Assembly: GCA_905215555.1 (NCBI GenBank)
Contig: CAJMQU010000005.1
Span: 1-64,000 of the forward strand
Direction of reading: 5' to 3'
Length of the DNA: 64,000 nt
Origin: an uncultured bacterium
GTDB taxonomy: Bacteria; Bacteroidota; Bacteroidia; Bacteroidales; Bacteroidaceae
The stretch's first letter is position 1. The number at the start of each line of letters is the position of its first letter. The translations under genes and the position numbers were made by a program. The notes beneath the pieces were generated by a model, which ran no database searches, was not told the DNA's origin, and saw only the letters and a list, made by a program, of their open reading frames with translations. This document shows positions 8,718 through 17,543 of this stretch, piece by piece.

Positions 8718-10193
8718 TTATCGGGCATAGTCGAACTTATCGGAGAGGGAGAAGCCGCTGGCAAAATCGTGCAAGGTTAATTTGCGAATTTTGTAATAGT
8801 TCAGCCAATAGTTTTTCAAGGCTGATATATAGTTACGCTGAGCTTCCTGCTGGCGGTTCAGAGACAGGGTGAGGCTGCTGATGTCCGCTTTGCCGATGAT
8901 GAAGCGTTGGCGGGTTTCGTTGTATGCCAGAATGGAGAGGTCGAGAGCCTCTTCGGCACTCGTCACAAGAGCCTGCTGAACGTTGAAATCACTCACGGTC
9001 ATGATGACTTCCTCCTCAATGCTGATTTCATTCTGGCGGGAAGAAGTTCTCACTACATTCAGATTGTTACGGGCCATATTATATTTCCCTTTACGTACTC
9101 CCCAATCTACCAGTGGAATAGAGATGCTGACGGACACCATTTCCTGTTGCATAGGATGATTATAAGCTTCACCAAACTTCTCCGCCACTTGATTGAAACC
9201 GATACTGGCGTTGATGCTGGCATTGAAGCGGGATTCTTTCCGTGTCTTGTCCACATTCCTTTCGGCTTCCAACACATCCTGACGCAATTCCAGGAAGTTC
9301 GGATTATTGGAACGGGCGGCATCCAGGGCGGCATCCACCGGAATAACCAATTCACCGGGACGGCTGGGGAGGTCAAGTCTTATTTCCGTATTCTTCTCAA
9401 GGTTGAGGAAAGAAGCCAGCGAGAACATGGCACGCTTCAGTGAACTCTCGGCGTTTTGCAGTGTGTTACGGGCATTCACGACGTCCAGTTTCAGCGTCAG
9501 AAGGTCTGCACGGCTGATAGAGGCTATTTTCAGGCGTTGCATACCGATGCGGTAAAGAGTATCGGAAGAGGCGACATTCTCTTTTGCCAAATCATATTCA
9601 GCCTGCGCCATAGCTAGTTCAAAGAAATAAGTAGTGGCTTGTTCAGATACTTGTTCGGCATTGTAGATGTATTCTTTCTTCACTTTCTCATATTTCAACG
9701 GCTCTATTTTCCGTTCCCAACGGAAAGGATTATAACCGATCAGACTTTGTGAATAACCTACACGTATGGGGACACTAGTGTATTGGGTATAAGAATTGGA
9801 GCCGAAACTGCGCATATAGCCCAACTCCGTATCCAGATAGAACGTCCCCCCCGTCAGGTCGAAGTTTTGCTTGATGGCAAGATTTCCGTAGGCGTAGAAG
9901 GATTGCTGGCTACGATAGATATCCAAGTCCTGTTCGGAGTCGTAACGTTTGGTTATGTCGCGATTATATTGGGCGGGGGTCATGTTCAGCGTCAGACTCG
10001 GCAAGCGGTTTGCTTTGTAGGTGCGAAACTCCCAATACCCGGCCAGATACATGTTTTTTGTTCGAAACGCTTCCAGCGAACTATCGTTTGCCATGGCAAT
10101 AGTCCGTTTCAAATCCAACGTTATCCGTTGCTGTGCAGCGGAAGGAAGAACCTGAGAAAGTCCCAAAAGAATTATTAAACCAAGCTTCTTCAT
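8718..10193 (-). CDS. TolC-family outer-membrane efflux protein
   Basis: A 491-residue outer-membrane factor that forms the exit duct of a tripartite pump. I chose the ATG at 10193 (MKKLGLIILLG) rather than the one four codons upstream, because a standard signal peptide ending near SAAQQ follows it. The body has the long heptad-rich helices of the family, including repeated regions around residues 185-250 and 300-440, and the usual two-fold internal similarity. It lies between two RND pump genes and may serve both. The 88-bp gap upstream holds a perfect 14-bp inverted repeat. Confidence 0.88.
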   Translation of the reverse strand: MKKLGLIILLGLSQVLPSAAQQRITLDLKRTIAMANDSSLEAFRTKNMYLAGYWEFRTYKANRLPSLTLNMTPAQYNRDITKRYDSEQDLDIYRSQQSFYAYGNLAIKQNFDLTGGTFYLDTELGYMRSFGSNSYTQYTSVPIRVGYSQSLIGYNPFRWERKIEPLKYEKVKKEYIYNAEQVSEQATTYFFELAMAQAEYDLAKENVASSDTLYRIGMQRLKIASISRADLLTLKLDVVNARNTLQNAESSLKRAMFSLASFLNLEKNTEIRLDLPSRPGELVIPVDAALDAARSNNPNFLELRQDVLEAERNVDKTRKESRFNASINASIGFNQVAEKFGEAYNHPMQQEMVSVSISIPLVDWGVRKGKYNMARNNLNVVRTSSRQNEISIEEEVIMTVSDFNVQQALVTSAEEALDLSILAYNETRQRFIIGKADISSLTLSLNRQQEAQRNYISALKNYWLNYYKIRKLTLHDFASGFSLSDKFDYAR

Positions 10194-10220
10194 TATTTCA
10201 AGCATTTATATTTTGTTTCT

Positions 10221-10292
10221 AAATGATAATTTAGTCCCCTTGTTAACTCGTCTCCTGGCCAACTTTTAGCACTCCGCGCTAAATTATCATTT
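10221..10292. repeat. Intergenic inverted repeat with 14-bp perfect arms
   Basis: AAATGATAATTTAG (10221-10234) is the exact reverse complement of CTAAATTATCATTT (10279-10292). The 44-nt loop holds a degenerate string of CCTTGTTAACTCGTCTCC type. The element begins 1 bp past the first RND stop codon and ends shortly before tolC. No T run follows on the minus strand, so it is not a typical terminator. It could be an mRNA processing or stability structure, or a small mobile palindrome. Confidence 0.7.
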
Positions 10293-10293
10293 A

Positions 10294-13200
10294 TCATATC
10301 TTTTTTTCTTTATAAATAAACCAATATATCAACGGTATGATGAATAGACTGACCAGCGTACCGATAAACATCGCCCCGATCATGGCAATGGAAAGCGGTT
10401 TCTGCAACTCCGAACCCATATCGAAAGAAAACAGCAACGGCACCATAGCAAAGATGGTGGTCAGCGAAGTCATGATGATAGGGCGCAGCCTGCGTCTTCC
10501 TGCCTCATGAATAGCTTCCAACAACGGCATCTCCGTCTTGCGCAATTCATTAATCGCATCAAGTTTCAGAATGGAGTCATTGATGATGATACCGCACGTC
10601 ACTATCAGGCCAATGGCAGACATCAGGTTAAGTGTATGCCCGCATATCCAAAGCAACAACAGTGCGAATGCCACATCTATCGGTATTTCCAGTAACACGA
10701 TGAGCGGCTGAACAAAACTCTCGAACTGTGCTGCCAGGATGAAATACATCAACAAGATGGAAATAAACAAAATAACCACCAGTTCATCCAACATCTTCCG
10801 GTTGGAAAAGAAACTTCCGGAAAAAGCTGTATCCCAATCATTGGCAGCATCTGCAAGTTCCTTCACCTGCTGTATCAGCGGTTCCGCTTTCTGTACATCA
10901 TAGAAACGGAAAGGTATGTATTCCCCATTGCGTCCTGCGGTGATCGATTTCAAATCTTCAGCCGGTATCACCGACACCAGTTCGCGCAAGGGCAAATACT
11001 CAATGCCTTTGTTGTCCGCCCGTGTCGGTACCAACGTTTCCTGCATAATGTGATTCACCGTTTGCTCCTCTCCTACAATGCTGATAGGCAGATATTGCTG
11101 GTAAGAATGAAGAGTAGCTACGCTATTCTCCTTGAAAGCGGTTTTCAAGATACGATACAGTTCGTCGTACGACACATTATAGAGCAAGAGTTTTTCTTTA
11201 TTGATACGGATATTCAACTGGTTTTCAAAGGCAATGCCCGTAGGAGCATATCCTGTCCGAACACTAAACCTCTCCTCAAGACTACGCAATTCATCAGCTG
11301 TCGGCACTTTCTCTTTATTACGGGAGTAAAGTTCGGCTACCACATCGGCTTCTCCTGTCACAAACAATTTTTCAAACACCGTTTCAGGCGGTGAGAAAGA
11401 AACAACTGCCAATGGGTATTCCGCTTTCAGGGAGCGATACACTTTTTCTTGCAATGAAAATACTTCCGAAGGGTTCTCAGTTTTAAAATAAAGTTCAGCT
11501 TCCGAAGAAGACAAGGCCTGTTCACGATTCAGAAGATAGTCCTGTTGTCCGACAGAGGCAGTTTGTTCTACGGTTTCTTCTCTTAATTTTTCGAACAGAG
11601 CGTCCACTCTACGGCGATTCTCGCCCACATGAATATTCTCGTTCCATTCCACCCGGGCTATCAGTTCATTCTGGTCTATTTTAGGCATACGCTCTTTACC
11701 TATGAAGTAGAACATGAACACACATAACGGTACGGAAATAATGCAGAACACCACACTCGCAGTTTTGTGGGCGAAGATAAAATTGACTCCAGCATCATAG
11801 AAACGGTCGAGCGTATGGTCCTTTATAGGATTATTGATACGTATGCGTGAAAACCACGACTTACGCAGTCCTGTCCGGTAAACCAACATATACAGCACCG
11901 GAAGCAGCATAATGCCCGTGAAATAAGAAACAAGTAGTCCGACCGTTACCGAAAAAGCTTGGTCGTAAAAAATAGCTCCGGCAATGCCACTCATGAAAAT
12001 CAGCGGTACGAACACCGCTATCGTGGTCAAGGATGAACTGAGCATGGGAGTAATCACCTCACTGGTACCCGCGATACACGCACGCCTCAACGAATACCCC
12101 CGTTCCCGATATTGCGAAATATTCTCTGTCACAATAATGGAACTGTCGATCATCATACCCAATGCCAGAATCAGTCCAGACAGAGATATGATGTTCAGGG
12201 ACATGTTGAACAGATAGAAGAAGAGGAAGCAAATGACAATAGAAACCACCATACTCAACCCGATAATGAAAGGAGATTTGACGTCTCCCAAGAAAAGTAC
12301 GGCAACAATACAGATAAAAAGGAACCCCAACGAAAGGTTTTGCTGCAAATTGGAAATAGTATAGTCCAATAATTCTGTCTGGTTACGGCTGATGCTGAAC
12401 TCAATGTCGGGATATACGCTCTGAAAATAACTCATGGTACTGCTAATCGCCTGCTTCATGTCGTCCATATTCTCATCCGCCTGTTTGATGACGGCTAATG
12501 TTACCGCCCGCTTGCCATTACTTATGGACACTCCTTTTTCCTTAACGGCAACAACACCTATCCGGCAAAAATCTTCCAGGCGAATAATGCGTCCCACCTT
12601 GTTTATAAGGATGTTTTTCACATCATCTTCCGTACGTAGCAAAGTGGAAAACTTGATGTTATATTCGTAATAACCATCACGCACAGTCATGCTGCCCGGC
12701 TCCATATTGTTTTGAACAAGTGCATTCTCCACATCTTGTATGGAAAGTCCCAATACGGCAAGTTTGTTTTCGTCAGGCACTACCTGCAACTGGCGCTCTA
12801 CCAATCCGGTGATGTCTACCATCGCTACTTCCGTCAGTTGCTCTATACGACGCTTGATAACACTCTCGGCAAACTCACACAAGTCAAGAAAGGCACGTTC
12901 GGTACGCTCTGTCGACGAGTTGATAAGTTGACCAGGCGACAAAGAGGGGTGTATTGTATTCTCCTTGCTCCCTTGTCCCCTCGTGCCCTCGTCCCTCAAA
13001 GTAAGATTGAGATAAAATACCGGAATATCAGTAGCGCTTGCCTTCACCACTTTAGGACGTTCTGTGTCCTTAGGCAGATAGTTCATGGCAGCGTCAATCT
13101 TTTCGTTCACCTCGATAAACGCCAGATCCGTATTAGTACCATAATCAAAACTCAAGCGGACAAGTCCTGCTCCGTCCCGCGTTTCGCTATCCATATCTTT

Positions 13201-13425
13201 CAGGCGTGCCACTTGGATAAGTTGCTGTCTCAACGGCTTAACCACGGTATTCTCCAATTCACGTGCAGAAGTGTTCCGGGCAGATATCTGCACCGTAATC
13301 TCCGGAATGGCAATGTCCGGCAGCAAGGATACGGGAAGCGTGAAGTACGTCACCAGACCGACAATAAAACATGCGGTGAACGCCATCAGTACGGCAATAG
13401 GCCGCTGTACCAGAAACTTGACCAT
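10294..13425 (-). CDS. RND efflux permease (first pump), with an internal insertion
   Basis: A 1043-residue proton-driven RND pump of the AcrB/MexF type located in the inner membrane. It has TM1 at residues 10-30, a porter domain, TM2-6 around 350-500 with the GMMIDSSIIVTENI segment (the TM4 acidic region used for proton relay), TM7 around 560, a second porter domain, and TM8-12 at the end. It follows the adaptor gene with a 6-bp gap. Residues of about 144-173, between the strand FYLNLTL and the helix AFLDLCEFAE, form a Gly/Ser/Thr-rich insert that looks foreign (see the separate entry). The rest is intact, so the protein is probably functional. The substrate is unknown. Confidence 0.9.
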   Translation of the reverse strand: MVKFLVQRPIAVLMAFTACFIVGLVTYFTLPVSLLPDIAIPEITVQISARNTSARELENTVVKPLRQQLIQVARLKDMDSETRDGAGLVRLSFDYGTNTDLAFIEVNEKIDAAMNYLPKDTERPKVVKASATDIPVFYLNLTLRDEGTRGQGSKENTIHPSLSPGQLINSSTERTERAFLDLCEFAESVIKRRIEQLTEVAMVDITGLVERQLQVVPDENKLAVLGLSIQDVENALVQNNMEPGSMTVRDGYYEYNIKFSTLLRTEDDVKNILINKVGRIIRLEDFCRIGVVAVKEKGVSISNGKRAVTLAVIKQADENMDDMKQAISSTMSYFQSVYPDIEFSISRNQTELLDYTISNLQQNLSLGFLFICIVAVLFLGDVKSPFIIGLSMVVSIVICFLFFYLFNMSLNIISLSGLILALGMMIDSSIIVTENISQYRERGYSLRRACIAGTSEVITPMLSSSLTTIAVFVPLIFMSGIAGAIFYDQAFSVTVGLLVSYFTGIMLLPVLYMLVYRTGLRKSWFSRIRINNPIKDHTLDRFYDAGVNFIFAHKTASVVFCIISVPLCVFMFYFIGKERMPKIDQNELIARVEWNENIHVGENRRRVDALFEKLREETVEQTASVGQQDYLLNREQALSSSEAELYFKTENPSEVFSLQEKVYRSLKAEYPLAVVSFSPPETVFEKLFVTGEADVVAELYSRNKEKVPTADELRSLEERFSVRTGYAPTGIAFENQLNIRINKEKLLLYNVSYDELYRILKTAFKENSVATLHSYQQYLPISIVGEEQTVNHIMQETLVPTRADNKGIEYLPLRELVSVIPAEDLKSITAGRNGEYIPFRFYDVQKAEPLIQQVKELADAANDWDTAFSGSFFSNRKMLDELVVILFISILLMYFILAAQFESFVQPLIVLLEIPIDVAFALLLLWICGHTLNLMSAIGLIVTCGIIINDSILKLDAINELRKTEMPLLEAIHEAGRRRLRPIIMTSLTTIFAMVPLLFSFDMGSELQKPLSIAMIGAMFIGTLVSLFIIPLIYWFIYKEKKI
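12907..12996. repeat. Repeat-like segment inserted in frame in the first RND gene
   Basis: About 90 bp inside the RND reading frame consist of degenerate units: GTTGATAAGTTGACCAGG-type on the left and CTTGTCCCCTCGTGCCCTCG-type on the right, around a TGTATTGTATT centre. Inverted pairs such as GACGAG/CTCGTC and GAGGGG/CCCCTC are visible. The composition resembles the noncoding palindromic strings at 20137-20225 and in the loop at 10235-10278, not RND coding sequence. It keeps the frame and adds about 30 residues to a loop of the porter domain. Confidence 0.5.
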
Positions 13426-13431
13426 CTCCCT

Positions 13432-14505
13432 TTAATTTTTAATTATCACCGGTGCTTCATGAGCCAAGTTCACATTTCCTGTCACAATGATCACGTCTCC
13501 TTCCTTCACGCCATCATCCGCCACTGTATAACTCTCGGCATTTTCCAGTCCGGTATGCACATAATTCCATTTTGCCTTTCCGTTCTCTAAAGTGAAAACC
13601 ACTTGTTTGCCAGAACGTAACACCACAGAACTTTTCGGAATAACCAGTTGCTCTCCAAGCGAACGATGCACATTGACACGGATATTCATACCATTGAAGA
13701 GCCTGCCTTGCCCGTTTACAACAGCTTTCACCTTAACCATGCCTTTATCATCTACCAAAGGATTTATCTCAGAAATGTGCCCTTCATACTTGGCGGAAGG
13801 ATCAGCATAAGGAGTAACCACCACTTTATCACCACTCTTTATCAGAGGGAGTTCACTCTCCAATACGGTAAAATCTGCCTCCATACCTTGTACTCCGATT
13901 ATTGTGCAGAAAGCATCGGAAGTGCCAGCAACATTATAAGGTTTGGAAAACAGGTTAGCTACCAAGCCGTCAAAAGGAGCAATCAATGTGGCGTGTTCTT
14001 CTTCGTATTTAGCCAATTCATACTGGGAGAGACTTTGGTCATAACCGCTCTTCACCCGCGCCAGTTGCATGATGTCATCAGGCACTTTGGCGGTATCATC
14101 CGCTGCATATCCTTGCCCGATCAGCACATCCTGTAGTTCCAGTTTGGATTTTTCCAAAGCATCCTTGGATTGTTCCGTCTTATTCTTTAAACGAAATTTA
14201 TCCAGTTCCGCCAACTTCTGCCCTTTGTGCACCCGGTCACCGTTCTTCACATAGATCTGTGCCACGATACCGGAACTTTCAAAACGTAAGTCAGCTATTC
14301 CACCAGCCACTACCTTGCCATTGCTCACCAACTCGTGGTTGAACATCTGCCGTTTCAAAGTCACTACTGTTACTTCATTCTTTTCGCCCGGTAATACGGT
14401 AGCTACTCCTTCATCGACAGCCTCTTCTTTTTTCGTACCGGAACAAGCCGCCAGCACAAACAGCGCTAAACAGATTAAAAGCCGGTAGTTCTGTGTCTTT
14501 ATCAT
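13432..14505 (-). CDS. RND efflux periplasmic adaptor lipoprotein
   Basis: A 357-residue membrane-fusion protein that bridges an RND pump and a TolC channel. A signal peptide with a lipobox ends at Cys21 (LAACSG), so it is probably anchored to the inner membrane by lipid. The order is typical: beta-barrel start, lipoyl half (GIVAQIYVKNGDRVHKGQKL), an alpha-hairpin around residues 110-170, the second lipoyl half (ATLIAPFDGLVANLF), then the beta-barrel and membrane-proximal domains. It is the first gene of the four-gene efflux operon and the only adaptor, although the operon encodes two pumps. Confidence 0.9.
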   Translation of the reverse strand: MIKTQNYRLLICLALFVLAACSGTKKEEAVDEGVATVLPGEKNEVTVVTLKRQMFNHELVSNGKVVAGGIADLRFESSGIVAQIYVKNGDRVHKGQKLAELDKFRLKNKTEQSKDALEKSKLELQDVLIGQGYAADDTAKVPDDIMQLARVKSGYDQSLSQYELAKYEEEHATLIAPFDGLVANLFSKPYNVAGTSDAFCTIIGVQGMEADFTVLESELPLIKSGDKVVVTPYADPSAKYEGHISEINPLVDDKGMVKVKAVVNGQGRLFNGMNIRVNVHRSLGEQLVIPKSSVVLRSGKQVVFTLENGKAKWNYVHTGLENAESYTVADDGVKEGDVIIVTGNVNLAHEAPVIIKN

Positions 14506-14541
14506 TCTATATCAGTTTTTTTATTTCACACCAAATGGATA

Positions 14542-14549
14542 CAAAATTA
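14542..14549 (-). promoter_or_regulatory. -7 box of the efflux operon
   Basis: The minus strand reads TAATTTTG, fitting TAnnTTTG, 36 bp before the adaptor start. A TTTG lies upstream but at a shorter than usual spacing, so the -33 element is uncertain. No local repressor gene is present next to the operon. Confidence 0.5.
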
Positions 14550-14645
14550 GTCGTTTTCTCCTTACAAACCGCTATATATATATGGACAAAACAAGATAGG
14601 ATACAGAATACTAATTCACTAATTATCAAGCAAGTACAAACTTAA

Positions 14646-14840
14646 TTACTTAACAACAGGTGGACAAGAACACACTTTCTTCTTTATTTCAGCACCGTAA
14701 TAACCACCACCGGATTAGAATCCTCCATTAGTTCTTTCAGTACCCTGTGCGCTGTATGCTTTGGGGTAGAAAGCCATGAAAGCGATCAGGTCATCTTTGA
14801 TGCCTTCCTTTTCAGCATACATCCGAGTGATATTTGCAGG
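14646..14840 (-). pseudogene. Unrecognised coding remnant with an in-frame stop
   Basis: On the minus strand one frame reads like protein: ITRMYAEKEGIKDDLIAFMA and FYPKAYSAQGTERTNGGF. It meets a stop at 14715-14717 and continues in the same frame as SGGGYYGAEIKKKVCSCPPVVK to a second stop at 14646. Another stop lies just upstream at 14841. The residue composition looks like a real C-terminal end. I do not recognise the family. The rest of the 14506-14889 gap holds the efflux promoter and nothing else that I can see. Confidence 0.35.
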
Positions 14841-14889
14841 TTAAGACATTTGCTTCCTTTCTTTGCAAAAATGAAACAATTTATTTAAT

Positions 14890-15267
14890 TCATCTCCTGA
14901 TAAAAAACAAAGGGAAACATCCAACAGCATAACAAACGATATCCCACCACGAAAAAGATGTACCCAGTACGACCCTTGCCAACGTATTATCCTGCAATCC
15001 CACCAGGGTGACAAAGTGTAAATACTGCAACGCCTCGATACAACAAGCAAACAGAAAAACCCATAATGGCAACCAACGCAACGGACGTGTTATAAAGATA
15101 CGTACAAAACAATACACCAATACCACCACTAACACGTCTCCCATATACGGACGCACAAATGCATCATGCACAAAAAGCGCTATCAATGTTTCAATTCCGA
15201 AAAGTCCGGCAAAGCAGATGGCATAAAACCAACGGTTACCAATAAATGGATTATTTCTATCAGCCAT
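14890..15267 (-). CDS. DUF2809 family membrane protein
   Basis: A 125-residue protein made almost entirely of four or five hydrophobic segments. It matches the DUF2809 pattern: a short N-terminal segment, the motif VRPYMGDVLVVVLVYC, an internal ALQYLHFVTLVGLQDN segment with an acidic/aromatic character, and a last helix before a positively charged end (FFIRR). It is probably an inner-membrane protein. The family has no established function and is distantly similar to VanZ-like proteins. It stands alone on the minus strand between the efflux operon and comEC. Confidence 0.75.
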   Translation of the reverse strand: MADRNNPFIGNRWFYAICFAGLFGIETLIALFVHDAFVRPYMGDVLVVVLVYCFVRIFITRPLRWLPLWVFLFACCIEALQYLHFVTLVGLQDNTLARVVLGTSFSWWDIVCYAVGCFPLFFIRR

Positions 15268-15383
15268 AATTACAATTTTACGCTCGTAAAATTATCACTT
15301 ATTTTTATTAGTACCGTATTTTCTTCTCAAAAGATGAAGATATATCAGTAATATTACCGAAAAACAACCTCAATAGACATTTC

Positions 15384-17531
15384 CTATAAACGAATATACA
15401 GTGCCCCCTTCTCTTTCAATGAAATGCAGGGAATGATCAGCCGGGAACAATCTTCCCTGAGAATATTACTACGATAGTCAGAAAGGGAAGCGTCCAAAAT
15501 GACTGTACGAATATTGAATAAAGGAGTCAAGTCCATTATACGCCCATTATACCCCTTAGAAATATATAAATAATCAATCTGCAGAGGATGATTGGAAACC
15601 TTATTCTGCCAACGGGCATCATGAAGCAGGCAGATCCGTTTTCCGGCATAAAAAACGATATGATTGCAGAATGTAAAACCGGAAGTGGAATAATCCGCAA
15701 TCAGTGTTTGTGGAACAGGCAGATGCTCATGGTTCCAGTGAGGTGCAAGAGCGCGATGCAGACGCGCTATATCCGGCAGACTATCCGCACAAGCCAACCA
15801 TGAATGCCCCTCAGCCGTAAGGCAATGGACAGCAGGACAATTACGAACATTATAAAAAAAAATGCTTCTCTGAGGAATGGACAAACAGACTGAAACCGTA
15901 TGGTAAGTAACCCAAAGAAGCAGACAACATAGTGTAAGGTATATACTACGGACAGTACGAACCGCGAAATATCGGAACAGCAACAAAAGGAAAAAGTAAA
16001 AAAGAAGGATTTCCCATGCGTCAATCCAAAGACCATCCACTGAAGATGCAGGTAATTGTTCTATCCAACGAAGCCCCGCATTCTGAGTTTTCAATAAAGT
16101 ATTGACTGCCGAAGCAAAACAAAGTTGCAAGAAAGGAAAAGGAGTAAGAATAAGCATAAAGACTGCAGAATACAATATCAGACTCACCATAGGAATCACC
16201 CACAGGTTTGTCAGCAGAAAATGAGTGGAAAAGCGAGAAAAATAAAAAATCACCAAAGGTGCTGTACCCACTTGTGCGGCAACCGAAACGGTCAGTAATC
16301 CCCAGATATAACGGAAAATACGACGCTGTACGGAAAGTAATTTATACAGTTTAGGTTGTATCAGTAAAATAGCAGCCACTGCGGCAAAGGAGAGTTGAAA
16401 ACCAACATCGAATAGCCAGAGCGGATTATAAAGCAACATCAGGAAAGCAGTAGCAGCAAGAGTATTCAACGTTAACGGCTTCTCCGGCTGTAAATAGGAG
16501 ATAACTAACAATGAACACATAACAACAGAACGTACTACAGAAGTAGACAAGCCTGTAAGAAAGGCAAATACCCATAAAAACAGGATGATAAGCAAAAGTC
16601 CGAAAGGTTTGAAAAAAGCCCACCTCTTCCAGATAAAAGAAAGAAAAAAGAATACCAAGGCATAGAGAAAACCGATATGAAGCCCCGAAAGCGCCAGTAC
16701 ATGGCTGGCTCCCGTCACAGAGTATGTTTCCAAAATATTCTCACTCAAATTTTCCTTGTCACCCACCGTGAGAGCAGAGAGTACGGCAAGATTATCCCCC
16801 TGAAATCCCAAACGGCGATACAGCTCCACCACTTCCTCACGATAATCTGAAGCTACCTGCCGAAGGGTACGGGAGGCATCATGCCCCATCACTCGCCAAT
16901 GTCCATCGGATACATAAGCAATAGCACTACCTCCTTTACGGATAAAGTAACGTACATAGTCAAATTCATCAGGATTACCATTATTAGCAGGAGGCATAAG
17001 CCGGGTATACACCCAAAGTCTATCTCCGCGATTTAACATGACAGAAGCGGAATCCTTCGGAAAATACAGTAAAACTGTATGAGCATGTTCTTTCGTCCAT
17101 ACAGCCCCATCTGCCACTTTTTCCTCCAATTGAACACGGCATAAGATACTTCGCTCTTTCATTTCCGGCTTCTCCCGAATAACTACCTGATAAACCTCTG
17201 CACTATCAGAAAAGAGAAAATCCATACGATGTAACCGTTCCTCCGCCATTCCTGCGCCCAAACCTAAGTAACAAAGAAAAACAAAGACACCATATAGCCA
17301 ATGAAGACGATATTTATTAGAAAAGAAGTAAGTAATAAGAAGTAATAAGAAACCTGCCAGACAAATCAGGACAGGAGAAAGAGTGGAACGCAAACCTGGA
17401 AATTCTGCCAGAGTATACCCGAAAAGCCCTGTCCGTTGAAGGAAAAAATAGGCATCCCCACATACAATACCACCTGCAAACGGCATCAAAAGTCGTAAGA
17501 AAGGATGCCGTTGCAGGCTGTTAATTATCAA
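15384..17531 (-). CDS. comEC: ComEC/Rec2-type DNA uptake membrane protein
   Basis: A 715-residue polytopic inner-membrane protein. The N-terminal part (about 1-200) fits the DUF4131 domain. The central part carries the Competence-domain hallmark ASHVLALSGLHIGFLYAL and about eight membrane helices (250-510). ComEC forms the channel for single-stranded DNA import in transformable bacteria. The C-terminal region (about 540-715) is shorter than the metallo-beta-lactamase domain of classical ComEC and I see no metal-binding HxHxDH motif, so it probably lacks nuclease activity. It starts 12 bp after rpe and is probably co-transcribed with it. Confidence 0.85.
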   Translation of the reverse strand: MIINSLQRHPFLRLLMPFAGGIVCGDAYFFLQRTGLFGYTLAEFPGLRSTLSPVLICLAGFLLLLITYFFSNKYRLHWLYGVFVFLCYLGLGAGMAEERLHRMDFLFSDSAEVYQVVIREKPEMKERSILCRVQLEEKVADGAVWTKEHAHTVLLYFPKDSASVMLNRGDRLWVYTRLMPPANNGNPDEFDYVRYFIRKGGSAIAYVSDGHWRVMGHDASRTLRQVASDYREEVVELYRRLGFQGDNLAVLSALTVGDKENLSENILETYSVTGASHVLALSGLHIGFLYALVFFFLSFIWKRWAFFKPFGLLLIILFLWVFAFLTGLSTSVVRSVVMCSLLVISYLQPEKPLTLNTLAATAFLMLLYNPLWLFDVGFQLSFAAVAAILLIQPKLYKLLSVQRRIFRYIWGLLTVSVAAQVGTAPLVIFYFSRFSTHFLLTNLWVIPMVSLILYSAVFMLILTPFPFLQLCFASAVNTLLKTQNAGLRWIEQLPASSVDGLWIDAWEILLFYFFLLLLFRYFAVRTVRSIYLTLCCLLLWVTYHTVSVCLSIPQRSIFFYNVRNCPAVHCLTAEGHSWLACADSLPDIARLHRALAPHWNHEHLPVPQTLIADYSTSGFTFCNHIVFYAGKRICLLHDARWQNKVSNHPLQIDYLYISKGYNGRIMDLTPLFNIRTVILDASLSDYRSNILREDCSRLIIPCISLKEKGALYIRL

Positions 17532-17543
17532 CTGAATGAAGAA

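Noticed and set aside
14841..15050. A 69-codon minus-strand frame overlapping the DUF2809 gene
   Set aside because: It is the alternative frame of a gene with strong membrane-segment pattern, and its own text has no recognisable features.
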